The notes under the pieces: model-generated
Told to the model about the DNA's origin: nothing
Databases searched by the model: none
What the model saw: only the letters and a program-made list of their open reading frames with translations
Shown here: in pieces, positions 33,117-44,800 of the stretch
Layout: every line of letters starts with the position of its first letter
Numbering within the stretch: the stretch's first letter is position 1
Source: Bacteroidales bacterium UBA3808
GTDB lineage: Bacteria; Bacteroidota; Bacteroidia; Bacteroidales; Paludibacteraceae
Direction: 5' to 3'
DNA length: 64,000 nt
NCBI GenBank assembly: GCA_002369075.1
Contig: DFEG01000010.1
Location: 1 to 64,000 of the forward strand
Made by a program: the position numbers and the translations under genes

Positions 33117-36100
33117 TGAGCACTATGGCAGAAAACGTAAAATATCGGTTTATTGAGAATATTGGTGATTACTTCCCAAGTGATTACTTTGGCGAAGACT
33201 TCCTCAAGAAAGTGCAACAACTGGCCGACTATAATGACGACCAGATGAAGGCACTCTGTCCGCCTTATGTACAGCTCAAGGAGCACTATACCCAATACAA
33301 GAACTTCATCGTCAACCAGAACCCGCGTATCAAAGATGCAATCTTACGAACCAACGAGTTCCACAAGCGTCTGCTTACCATTCTTGGCTATGACCCTGAA
33401 GACAAAGGCTATAACGAGAAATATATCGTCAGCGAAGATGGCGACAAAGCGGAGATCATCCCTGTCCGGAATATCCTCCGTACCCATAACAAAGTCCAAA
33501 TGCTCATCATGGAGATGCGACCCCTTATCAAGGTCGGCGAAGATGAACCCGCAGGTCTCTTCCAGCAGCAGTACGACGATGGCGAAGTGCCGCATCAGCG
33601 TTATTCCGCCAGTCATTGGGAGTCCGTCTTCACCTTTGACAAAGAGCATGAGCGTATCTCGCCTTCCGTCATCAACAAAGCGGTCAGCCAGATCTTCCTC
33701 ATGCCCGAAGAGAAACGTCCGCAATACATCCTCATGTTAGCGGGTAGCAAGGTTATGCTCCTTGACCAAGATAAATGGGCACGCGGCAGTTACCTCATCT
33801 TCTCGCTCGATGAACTCTTCTCGCAAGCAAGCATATCGGCCTTCCGTAACTACTACGCCCTCTTCCATCTGCTCGTCTGCAAGGACACCCTTGCTGCCGA
33901 CAGTGAGACGCTGCTTATGTCCTCCCTCATCGAGGATAGTTACCGCAACGCCTATTCGGTCACCCAAGACCTCAAGCAAGGTGTCGTCAAAGCCGTAGAG
34001 ACTATCGCAAACGAAGCGCTCTATTACATGAAGAACGTCGCGCATCAGCCCTTCGGTAAACGACAGGAGGATGGCACCTACGACGAGACCGACGATCGCT
34101 TCGAAGCCGAAGTTAAAGATGACTGCCTCACCCTCGTCTATAGACTCCTCTTCATCTTCTATGCTGAGAGCCGTCAGGAACTGGAGATCCTTCCTACCAA
34201 CGATGAGGTCTATAACAAAGGCTACTCCCTCGATATGCTTCGCGACCTTGAGCAAGTCAACCTCGTCAGCCAGCAGAGCCGCGACGGTTATTTCTTCGAC
34301 GACAGCATCAAGAACCTCTTCTACATGCTCAGTCATGGCATCAACGAGGGTGTCGAGACCAAAGCTTTCCGCGTCATCCATATCGATAGCCCGATGTTCG
34401 ATGACTCTAAACTGAACCACCTCAACGGGGTCAAACTGCGCAACCAGAAATGGCAAGAGATTATACGCTCCCTCTCACTCTCCAATCGGGATGGCAAATG
34501 TGGACGTATCTCCTATGCCAACCTCGGCGTCAACCAATTAGGTAGCGTCTATGAGAGTCTGCTCGCATATCGCGGTTTCTATGCCGAAGAAGATTATATC
34601 GAGGTACACAAAGCTGATACTCCGCAAGACGGCACTTTCCTCGTGCCCTATAGTCGCTTCGAAGCGTTCGACCTCAGCGAAGTGCTCACTGATAAAGACG
34701 GCATGCCGATCATCCTCAAGAAAGGCACTTTCGTCTATCGACTTAACGGTCGTGACCGGCAGAAATCAGCCAGTTACTACACCCCCGAAGTGCTCACACG
34801 CAGTACCGTCAAATATACCCTCAAGGGAATCCTCGAACGCGTCGAGAAAGGAGAGATATCGGCTCTCGAACTGCTCAACATGAAAATCCTCGAACCGGCC
34901 ATGGGAGCCGCAGCGTTCCAGAACGAGGTCATTAACCAACTCGCTGAAGCCTACCTCACCTATCGAAGCAAAGAACTGCGTGAGCAAGGACGGGAGAAAT
35001 GGCGTATCGAGCCCGATAAGTACCGCGATGAACTCCAGAAAGTCAAAGCCTATATCGCTACCCATAATGTCTATGGCGTAGACTTGAACCCCACCGCAAT
35101 CGAACTGGGTAAACTGAGTCTCTGGCTTAACGTTATCCATAAAGACATGGAGACTCCTTTCTTCTCCAATCGTCTTGCGCTTGGTAATGCAGTCATTGGT
35201 GCTTGGCTCAAGGTGTACGACAAATCCGAAGTGGTAGGTAAACCCGCTCGTAACAACAAACTCATTCCTACCGAGTGGTGGGAACGTGCACCGCATCGAC
35301 TCCACTTCAAGAATAACCGCATCAAGCGTAACCCCAACGAGATATACCATTTCCTCCTTCCCGATAAGAACATGCTCGGTGTCCGTGCCATCAAAGAGCA
35401 GAAAGCGGCACACCCCACCGAATCCTCTCTCATGTCGCAGAAGCTGGCGCAATGGACAGCTGCGCTATCGTCTGAGGAGTTTAAGACGCTCCAACGGCTC
35501 TCATCCAAGATCGACATCCTCCTTCGCGAGTATGTCGAGTTCCAGATGTCTATCGAGAAACTGACGGAGAACCGCTATGCCCTTTGGGGAACACCCGGCA
35601 AGAACGAGACCTCGATGCTCGACAGCAACGACTTCGTCGATACCTATCGCGAGAAGCAAGAACTCAACGACACCCGTTATCGTCATGATAACGCTTACTA
35701 CCGTCTCAAGATGGTCATGGACTACTGGTGCTCGCTCTGGTTCTGGGAGTACGACGATGCCAACAGTCTGCCCTCACGTGAGGACTACTGGAACGATATC
35801 GAAGCTATGCTCGATGTCAGCGATGAGAAACTCAACAAAGGAGCAAAGATGGTTATCAAGCCCTCTAACCTTCATGTGGGTGGTGAGCAGATGCGTATGT
35901 TCGAGGAAGAGACTCAACTGACCATCGGAGATGAAGTTGTTGTAGAGGAATCACCCTACGAGCAGACCGATGAAGAGACCTCTGTGCTCCTTACCAAGAC
36001 CAAACAAGAGATCCTTGCCGAGACACAAGGACACCGCACAACGCTCTTCGATAACTCCTATCGTTTCCGTATCGTCGCACGACTCGCAGAGCGATACCAT

Positions 36101-38065
36101 TTCTTCCATCCCATGCTCGAATTCGCCGAAGTTTTCTGGCTCCGCGATGGATTCGATATCATCTGCGGTAACCCGCCATGGTTGAAACTGGAATTCGACG
36201 AGCAAGGTATTCTTTCGGAGAAATATCCGGAAGTAGCGATTAGAAAGATGTCTGCACCTGAGGTAAGAAGTCTTCGTGATACCATGTTTAGTCAAATACC
36301 TGTGACTGAAACATTGTACCGTAGCGAAGAAACAGAAACTGCCGGTAGTGCCGTATTCATGAACGCACATTGCAACTATCCTCTATTGGCAGGACAGCAA
36401 ACCAATCTATATAAATGCGTCTTAGAGAATGGCTTCTCGCAACTCTCGCAAAATGGTTTTATGGGATTATTGCACCCTGAAACAGTCTATGATGATCCAA
36501 ATGGTCAACCTTTACGTCGAGAGATATATCCGAGATTACGGTATCATTTCCAATATCATAATGAGCTGCAACTATTTGCGGAGGTTCACCATAACACAAA
36601 ATATGGAACGCATGTTTATGGATCGCCACAAAGCCATATCAGTTTTTATAGTATTCATGACTTGTTCCATCCAGCAACAATAGATGGTTGTTTTTCTCAT
36701 GATGGACATGGTGTATGTGGCGGTATAAAAGACGATGATGGTAAATGGAATCTAGAATCACACAAAAATCGCATTGTGCACTTCACTGATAATGAACTAA
36801 GAGTTTTGTGTGATGCTTTTGAGGATGGAGAGAATTGGCAAACAACGAAACTTATTTCGATACATTCAAATGTTATTGTTTCTGTACTTGAAACATTAAG
36901 CAGATTCCCTCATCATGTCAGGAATTATCGTCGGGTTATTTCAGAGGGTTTGCACGAAACGAACGCTGTTGATAAAGGCATTATGTGTCGTAACACAAAG
37001 ATTCCAGACGTTGACCGTTACGAGATGATATATAGCGGACCCCATATCTATGTCAGCAATCCTCAATATAAAACCCCGAGAATTAAATGCGTTTTGAATT
37101 CTGATTATGATATTGTAGATGCCTCTAACAAAGATTCATTTATCAGGACTAATTATACTCCCGTTCTTCCAATAGAACAGTACAAAGAAGTTATCGAAGG
37201 ATTTGAAGAATCTGAGATATCTTGGATTGATGGGATAAAAGTTGGGCTTAGAAAAATGCTGAGTATATCCGGAGAGCGTACGCTTACGCTTGCCCTATTA
37301 CCTAGTAAATCATCGCATACAAATGGTATTATTTCGATAATATTCCCAACTAACTGGCAAAATGTAGAATTTACTGGGCTTGGCTCTTCGACAATTCTTG
37401 ATTTCTTCATCAAAGTAATTGGTTCGCAAAATATGACGGAGGGGCGCTTGTCTTCTTTCCCATTAGGCATTGACGATAAGTACAAGTCTGCTCTTTATGT
37501 GCGTACTCTCTTGCTCAACTGTCTCACCGAGCCGTATAGCCCATTATGGGAAGAGTGCTGGCGTGAGGATTATCGTTCGCAGCAATGGTCAATCGGCGAT
37601 AGCCGTCTCAAACCATTTAATACCCTTACTAAACAATGGTCGTGGGATATTCCGCTCCGTAACTACTTCGAGCGGCACCAAGCTCTGGTTGAGATAGATG
37701 TCATCACAGCTATGGCACTCGGTCTATCCCTCGAAGATCTGGAGATGATTTATACCATTCAATTCCCTGTCCTTCAGCAGAACGAGAACGATACATGGTA
37801 TGATGCCGAAGGCAAGATTGTCTTCACCTGCTCTAAAGGTCTCACCGGTGTAGGTCTCGATCGTCCCGTTTGGGATAGCATCAAGGGAGAAATATCCGAG
37901 GATGGGCTAACTGCCAAAGGTGTTGCGCCCACCTATGAGCACACCATCACCAAATCGGAACTGTACCAAGGTCAGAAGCAGACCTTCGTCGCACCATATA
38001 CCTGCTGCGACCGTATTGCAGATTACCGCCGTGCTTGGGAACACTTCGAGAAGATCTTAAAATAA
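33116..38065 (+). CDS. large N6-adenine DNA methyltransferase, DrmMI/PglX-like
   Basis: 1649 residues. Motifs: SASYYTPEVLTRSTVKYTL, then a SAM motif I variant ILEPAMGAAAF (about 592-602, in place of DPACGSG), VYGVDLNPTAIELGKLSLW, and motif IV IICGNPPWLKL (about 1016-1026). The C-terminal region after NPPW should hold target recognition. Codon composition drops to clearly AT-rich between about 36190 and 37480 (residues about 1025-1455) and returns to the usual style after that, so the recognition part looks swapped. It methylates the host motif in DISARM-type systems. It is coupled to the SNF2 gene and followed by the TIR gene after seven bases. Confidence 0.85.
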   Translation: MSTMAENVKYRFIENIGDYFPSDYFGEDFLKKVQQLADYNDDQMKALCPPYVQLKEHYTQYKNFIVNQNPRIKDAILRTNEFHKRLLTILGYDPEDKGYNEKYIVSEDGDKAEIIPVRNILRTHNKVQMLIMEMRPLIKVGEDEPAGLFQQQYDDGEVPHQRYSASHWESVFTFDKEHERISPSVINKAVSQIFLMPEEKRPQYILMLAGSKVMLLDQDKWARGSYLIFSLDELFSQASISAFRNYYALFHLLVCKDTLAADSETLLMSSLIEDSYRNAYSVTQDLKQGVVKAVETIANEALYYMKNVAHQPFGKRQEDGTYDETDDRFEAEVKDDCLTLVYRLLFIFYAESRQELEILPTNDEVYNKGYSLDMLRDLEQVNLVSQQSRDGYFFDDSIKNLFYMLSHGINEGVETKAFRVIHIDSPMFDDSKLNHLNGVKLRNQKWQEIIRSLSLSNRDGKCGRISYANLGVNQLGSVYESLLAYRGFYAEEDYIEVHKADTPQDGTFLVPYSRFEAFDLSEVLTDKDGMPIILKKGTFVYRLNGRDRQKSASYYTPEVLTRSTVKYTLKGILERVEKGEISALELLNMKILEPAMGAAAFQNEVINQLAEAYLTYRSKELREQGREKWRIEPDKYRDELQKVKAYIATHNVYGVDLNPTAIELGKLSLWLNVIHKDMETPFFSNRLALGNAVIGAWLKVYDKSEVVGKPARNNKLIPTEWWERAPHRLHFKNNRIKRNPNEIYHFLLPDKNMLGVRAIKEQKAAHPTESSLMSQKLAQWTAALSSEEFKTLQRLSSKIDILLREYVEFQMSIEKLTENRYALWGTPGKNETSMLDSNDFVDTYREKQELNDTRYRHDNAYYRLKMVMDYWCSLWFWEYDDANSLPSREDYWNDIEAMLDVSDEKLNKGAKMVIKPSNLHVGGEQMRMFEEETQLTIGDEVVVEESPYEQTDEETSVLLTKTKQEILAETQGHRTTLFDNSYRFRIVARLAERYHFFHPMLEFAEVFWLRDGFDIICGNPPWLKLEFDEQGILSEKYPEVAIRKMSAPEVRSLRDTMFSQIPVTETLYRSEETETAGSAVFMNAHCNYPLLAGQQTNLYKCVLENGFSQLSQNGFMGLLHPETVYDDPNGQPLRREIYPRLRYHFQYHNELQLFAEVHHNTKYGTHVYGSPQSHISFYSIHDLFHPATIDGCFSHDGHGVCGGIKDDDGKWNLESHKNRIVHFTDNELRVLCDAFEDGENWQTTKLISIHSNVIVSVLETLSRFPHHVRNYRRVISEGLHETNAVDKGIMCRNTKIPDVDRYEMIYSGPHIYVSNPQYKTPRIKCVLNSDYDIVDASNKDSFIRTNYTPVLPIEQYKEVIEGFEESEISWIDGIKVGLRKMLSISGERTLTLALLPSKSSHTNGIISIIFPTNWQNVEFTGLGSSTILDFFIKVIGSQNMTEGRLSSFPLGIDDKYKSALYVRTLLLNCLTEPYSPLWEECWREDYRSQQWSIGDSRLKPFNTLTKQWSWDIPLRNYFERHQALVEIDVITAMALGLSLEDLEMIYTIQFPVLQQNENDTWYDAEGKIVFTCSKGLTGVGLDRPVWDSIKGEISEDGLTAKGVAPTYEHTITKSELYQGQKQTFVAPYTCCDRIADYRRAWEHFEKILK

Positions 38066-38072
38066 TGTAACT

Positions 38073-38843
38073 ATGAAGGATAAATTACTGAAATTAAAGC
38101 AAGACTTGGGACCACTGGATAGTTACTACGATCAATATCCTGAGTTGGATCGCATTATTAACGCGTTAAAGATGTATATTGGTCAATGCCTTCCTAAGGA
38201 GAAGAAAGAATGGGAAGATCGTATAAATGCTATTCAGTATCTATCTCCGATGGTGCAGTTTTCGGGTTACTATGATAAAGAGCGAGATAAGAGCGCCTTC
38301 CAGAAAGGCACCAAATCATTAGCTAATATCATTGATTTAGTCATTGAGCGTATCGAGATGGAAGAGCAACCTGCTCCCGCTAAGCGAAAGGCTAAATGTG
38401 ATAACCCCAACGTCTTTATCGTTCATGGTCACGACGAAGCAATGCGAGAGAAGGTTGCCCGGACAATTGAGAAATTAGAACTTACTGCAATCATTCTTAA
38501 CGAGCAAAGTAATAAAGGACAGACGATCATTGAGAAACTAGAGGAACACTCCAATGTTGGGTTCGCTGTCGTTCTATTGTCCCCTTGCGATGAAGGTAGA
38601 AAGGCCGGTGAAAATGATTGGCTGCCTCGCGCAAGGCAAAATGTCATCGCAGAAATGGGCTACTTCATTGGAAAATTAGGTAGAGATCGAGTTTGTATTT
38701 TGCAGAAAAAAGAGGTTGAAACACCATCTGATTTCACAGGTATCGTATATACTCCGTTTGATGAGAATGATGGCTGGCAATTGAAGTTGGCTAAAGAACT
38801 GAAAGCCGCTGGATATAATGTAAAAATCGAAAATCTATTATAG
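38073..38843 (+). CDS. TIR-like nucleotide-binding domain protein (PF10137-type)
   Basis: 256 residues. Residues 1-105 are helical. The C-terminal half has the TIR-like pattern: NVFIVHGHDEAMREKVARTIEKL (about 112), ILNEQSNKGQTIIEKLEEHSNVGFAVVLLSPCDEGR, LPRARQNVIAEMGYFIGKLGRDRVCIL. Related domains in CBASS Cap12 and other systems degrade NAD+ on activation. Here it is wedged between the methyltransferase and the YprA helicase, with seven- and two-base gaps, and is AT-richer than both. It may be an abortive-infection back-up. A sensor or activator is not identified. Confidence 0.8.
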   Translation: MKDKLLKLKQDLGPLDSYYDQYPELDRIINALKMYIGQCLPKEKKEWEDRINAIQYLSPMVQFSGYYDKERDKSAFQKGTKSLANIIDLVIERIEMEEQPAPAKRKAKCDNPNVFIVHGHDEAMREKVARTIEKLELTAIILNEQSNKGQTIIEKLEEHSNVGFAVVLLSPCDEGRKAGENDWLPRARQNVIAEMGYFIGKLGRDRVCILQKKEVETPSDFTGIVYTPFDENDGWQLKLAKELKAAGYNVKIENLL

Positions 38844-38845
38844 AT

Positions 38846-41800
38846 ATGTTACCACTCCAACAAGCGTACGAGGTGAAGGAATCGGTGCTGGCCTACATTG
38901 AAGCCACTTTCCGATTCAAAGAAGAGAAAGTGCATAGCGCTTTCTATCAACTCATTCGCGACCCTGAAAACGGACTCTTCAAAGGACCATACATCTCCTT
39001 GAAGACTCCCTTCGTCAAAGCCACTCCCGAAGAAGCCGCAGCTATCCCCTTGGATATCAAGCCAACCGGATTCCTTCCCCATAAGCACCAGCTGCGTAGC
39101 TTCGAGCGACTCACTTCCCGTGACGGGCATCAGCCTCAGCCGACGCTCCTCACCACCGGTACCGGTTCCGGTAAGACCGAGTGTTTCCTCTATCCGATCC
39201 TCGACTACTGCTATCGGCTCAACAAAGATGGTGCACAAAAGGGTATCAAGGTTATCATCATGTACCCCATGAACGCCCTCGCTACCGACCAAGCAACGCG
39301 TCTCGCAGAAGCAATATACAACGATGAAAGACTCCGCGGAGTGGTAACGGCGGGACTCTTCATCGGTGAAGGTGCGGAACGCAAGGCACACGCAACCACG
39401 ATGGGAGAACATAACATCATCGAAGATCGAGACACCATCATCAATACCGCACCGGATATCCTTCTCACCAACTTCAAGATGTTGGATTACGGTCTCATGC
39501 AGCAGCAATATACCAAACTGTGGCACGGCAATGCCAACACCGCAGAACCTATGCTGCGCTATCTCGTCCTCGATGAGTTGCATACCTACGATGGTGCGCA
39601 AGGTACTGATGTCGCTAACCTCATCAGACGTCTCAAACTTAAACTATCGCTCCCCAAACATCATCTCTGTCCGGTTGGCACCAGTGCAACCATCAGCGGT
39701 GGTGAACAGAGCAAGCAGCAACTCATAAGCTACGCTTCCGATGTCTTCGGAGAAGATTTCGACGACCAATCGGTCATTGGTGAAGATCGTGTCGCAATCA
39801 ACGATTTCTTCGATGAATACCTCGACCCCTTTATTCCTTCCGAAGCCGACCTGCAGACCTGCAACGTCCAACTCATGCCGATGCCCGATTATATCCAGCA
39901 GGTACGCCGTATCTGGCTCCCTGGTGCAGGTGATAACCTCGAAGCGATCGGAGAAGGAATACGTTCCCTTACCGTCATTCGTGACCTGCTGAGCATCACC
40001 CAAGAGCATGTCGTTACGGTCGAGCAATTGGAAGACAAACTCGGTGATATCAACCCCGCCTTCCAGCGCCTGCGTCTCAAAGGCAAAGGCAAAAAGGTCA
40101 TCGAGACCATTCTTGCACTCGTTTCCGAAGCACGTGACGGGAAATTCCCGCTGCTCTTCCTCCAGATCCAACTCTGGCAACGAGAACTCAGTGGTGTCGT
40201 TCGCTACGTACAACGCGAACCTGAATTCACATGGCGTAACAGCCTGGAGCAAGACGGTCGTGTCGCGCTCCCAATTTACTTCTGCCGTGACTGCGGTGCA
40301 AGTGGTTGGATCAGCACCAAGAACGCAACCGACTTCCGTTTTGCTACCGACCTCGGTAAGATCAACAAAGCCTTCATGTCCAACGATAAGGACATCGTGC
40401 TCATCAATACCTATGGTCTCAACCATAAACCGATCCCCGACTATCTGGGTGAAGCATCAACCAACGTGGAGGAATATATCCGTCCGCGTGACCTCACCAT
40501 TGTCGATAGTTCCGACGATGAAGCAATGCGTATCGTCTATTGCTCCAAACGTCGTGTAGCCAAGAAAACAGGTTCGCAGGCTTTCGTTAAGAACTGTCCG
40601 GAGTGCAACAGCAACTCCCTCGCTATCGTTGGTGGTCGTACCAGCACACTCTCTTCTGTCGCAATCAGTCAGATCATGGCTTCTGACTTCGACGAAAGCG
40701 ATATCGCACAACGCAAAGTGCTCACCTTCACCAATAGCGTCCAAGACGCAGCGCACCAAGCCGGTTTCTACGAGGCACGAACCTATCGTTTCCTCCTTCG
40801 TCAGTCCATACAGCAGTACCTCAAATACCGCTATGAGCAGACGAACGCGCCGATCCGGCTTACCGAATTGCAAGAAGGATTCAAAGCTTATTGGAAAGAA
40901 CATCTTCCCGGAGATGAGTACTACTATCGCTTCCTTCCGACCGACCTCCTCAACCAAGTCGATCTCAACGAGAACTACCGTGATGCCAACGGTCAGTTCA
41001 TCGAAGCCTTCAAAAAGGAATTCGACCTGCGTATCGATTGGGAGATTTGTGCGGAATTCGGTCTTATGGCGCAACGAGGTCGTACCCTCGAGAAAGTAGG
41101 TTCCAGTGCGTGCTTCTTCGATAAAGAACAACTCGAAGATGTCTTCACCATCATGCAACCATGGATGCGGGAAAACCAACTCGACTATGTCGCAGACGAC
41201 CGCCAGCGTTTCCTCCTCTTCCTTAATGGACTCCTCCACCGTATGCGTCTGCGTGGTGCTGTCGATCATCCTTACTATGAGCGATATCGTGGTATCGAGT
41301 TCAAACAAGTGAACCTCAACTGGTCTTTCCAACTGCAACATACCCACTTCCTCAATAAGAAATTCTTCGGCAATGTGCAGTTCCCGAAGTTCTTGCTCAC
41401 CCATTACGAGCGGGATCTTTCTGACATACTGGACATCACCGAAATGCAGGGAAATAACGTCAATTGGTACGCCCAGTTCTTCCAACGTTCATTAGAAGGA
41501 AGTCAATTCGGTCAAAAAGCCTATCGTGAAGTGATCAACGATTTCTACCAGCGTCTGCTCGAAGCGATGGTCGAAGCCGGACTCGTCAATCGTGGCAATG
41601 CGGCTAATGGCAACTATGCCATCTGCCCCGAAGCCATCCTCGTAGAACCGCGTGTGAAGCATATCAAATGTGAAGATTGTCAGTCCATGCTCTGTGTGGC
41701 GCAAAGTGATACACTCGCGGAAGGTATTGCCTGTCTGAACTATAACTGCAACGGCTCTTATACCCAAGTACAGCGGAAGGAAGACAACTACTATAAACGC

Positions 41801-44800
41801 GTCTATGACCGAGACAAAGCACCGCGTATCTATGCCCACGAGCACACCGGACTACTCGAACGCTCCAAACGGGAAGAGATTGAGAACGACTTCAAACTGC
41901 ACCCGCATTTCAACTCCATCAATGCCCTCTCTGCTACCAGCACACTCGAGATGGGTATCGACATCGGTACGCTCAACGTCGTCGGCAATACCGACATACC
42001 GCCCAAACCCAGTAACTTCTTACAGCGTATCGGTCGTGCGGGACGTAAATCAGGTACGGCCCTCGTTCTCAACTATGCCCACTCCGATGGAGCACACGAT
42101 ATGTTCTACTTCGCCGACCCGCTCGGCATGATGGAAGGAGAAGTGCAGACTCCGGGTTGTTTCTTGCAAGCCAAGGATATTCTCCGGCGTCATTTCTTCG
42201 CGTTCTGTATCGACTCATGGACTTCTGCTGATCCGACGAACACCATTCCGGCGCTCGTCAAACTCATGTCCTTGCGCAGAGATACACTCGCATCGCCCGA
42301 TTTCTTCCTCACGAAGATCCTGGCGTTCATCGATACCAACCGCGATACACTGCTCGCTAAATTCAGGGAACAATATCCGCCGAAAGCAGAAGAATCGCTC
42401 GATAAACTCCAAGAGACCGTCATCAACGGCGATTTTGCAGAAGCCATCAAAGGGGCCTTCCGTGATCTCATCGAGCGCCACATTAGTACGTTTCGTCGCA
42501 TGAACGATATCGAGTCCCAGATCAATGCACTCGCTGCAAACGATCCGAGACGCGACGCACTCAAAGATGAACTCAAACCGCTCAAACGAGAGATATCCCG
42601 TATCCTCAATGCCAACGTCATTGAGTTCATGACCAATGCCGGTCTGCTGCCGAACTATGCCTTCCCTGAGACTGGTGTCAAACTGGAAGCAACCGTCTAT
42701 AAGCAGAAGCCCGCTGAAGATGAGAGTGTCTCCGAACTTATGCCCGACACCTTCGAACTCGTACGTCCCGCGTCCAACGGTCTCAAAGATCTTGCCCCGG
42801 GAAACCGATTCTATTCGCAGAAATACGAGATGCTGATATCCGGTGTCAATACCTTCGATTGGAATAAGACCCTCGGACGATTCCGTTACTGCTCCGATTG
42901 CGATTGTATCGCTGCCGAAGGAACCGACTGGTTCAACCAGCCTACCTGTCCCAAATGTGGTAGCGCTTCATGGGGTGGAACCGGTAACATCCACCATTTC
43001 CTCCGCTTCACCGGTGCTCGAAGCAGCATGAAACGAACCGATGCAGCTATCAACGACCGTTCCGATGAACGCGAACGCGAAAATTTCCATATCATGAAGC
43101 ATTTCCGCTTCAACTACCATGGTGCAGTCCGCTCCTACGGTCTCAAGAACGTCGGTTTCGGTATTGAGTTCTGTCCGGAAATGGACCTCATGGAGGTCAA
43201 CTACGGACCGCAGATGGCTTCGCAATCGCAAGTACAGATCGAGGGTGCTAAAGTACCGTCGCGTGGATTCATCGTCTGCCGCGAGTGTGGCAAGACGGTC
43301 ACCAAAGAAGTGGCTGACGCAGAAGAATGTCACTATCCTTTCTGCCACCACAAAGATGTACCGTACCCGCCGCATGAGGAAGCTGACATGGATGTCTTCA
43401 TGCCCACCTATCTCTACCGGCGCACTCAAACCGAAGCCATCAAAGTGCTGCTCCCTGTTCATCTACTTGATACCGAAGCTACGGTGCAGATGTTCAAAGC
43501 CGGACTCGAACTCGGCATGCGGTACTACTACCAGAGTAGCCCCGATCATATCCGCATCGATGTATACCGCGAGATGAACCAAGCCACACGCCAGTTCGAT
43601 AACTACCTCATCATCTACGATACCATTCCGGGTGGTACCGGCTATCTCTCGCGACTCCAATCGCCCGAAGAATTCAGCAAACTTCTCACCATCGCCTACG
43701 AGCATATCCGCGATTGTGAGTGCCAACGGCACGGAAAGGATGGGTGCTACCATTGTATCCTCTCTTATGCCAACCAATATATCCGGGAACAACTCAGTCG
43801 GGATCGTGCCGAAGAACTCTTCAAGAAACTCGTCGATGAACTCTCCAACTGGGAAGAGATAGATGGCTCTATCGGAACCGTCACGCAGAGTGGTGTCATC
43901 GAAGATAGCGAACTCGAACGGCAGTTCATCCTCGATATGGATCACTACTGCCGTGCCCACAATGGTTGGACGTGGTCCAAGCAACATGGCGAGAATGGTC
44001 TCTACCATTATATCCTCGATATCAAGCAGAAAGACCGTGCCTTACGTTACGTCATTCGTCCGCAATACCAACTCGGTGAAGCACAAGGCGTCGCCTTATA
44101 CACCGTGCCTGACTTCCAGATCATCTGTATCAAAGCCATGGTGAACGGACAGAACATAGAGACCGAACGTATCCCGCAGTGGTCTATCTACCTCGACGGC
44201 TATAGCTTCCATGCCAACTCTGAGTGCATGCGTTTCTATAGCGACTTCGAGAAACGGGAAGCTATTCGTCATAATACGCTCACCCGCATGAACACGTGGA
44301 CGCTCACTTGGGATGATCTCAATATCTTCGAAGGACAAGCAACGGTCGCTGAAGATGGACTCTATAACGGTAACTCCATGAACGGGTTCGCCAATGAGAC
44401 CAGACTCGCCAAGAACTCCTTCGAACGACTCTTGCAAATGCTCATCTTGGTCGATATCGATTCAATTCGTTTTGATATCTACAAATACTTAGTTTGTAAG
44501 TCAACCAGTAGTGAGAATATTTGTCCTCCAGAGAGAGTAGAAGATGCTATATTCCTTCACGCTAATGGGGAATTCGCTGACGAAGTGACTCCGCAGATGA
44601 GGCAAAATTGGTCTTTCTTCGTTAAAAATCAATTATTGCAGCGTTCTTCACTCGTCAATGGATCTGCATGGGTGATGCCAAAACAAGGCGTTACTGTACA
44701 AGACAAACTCGAAGATAAGGTATGCTACGACTTCCAGATTGTTCCGAACCTTTCTGTAATCAACAAAGAAGATTGGAATGACTTTTGGCGTCGTTACAAT

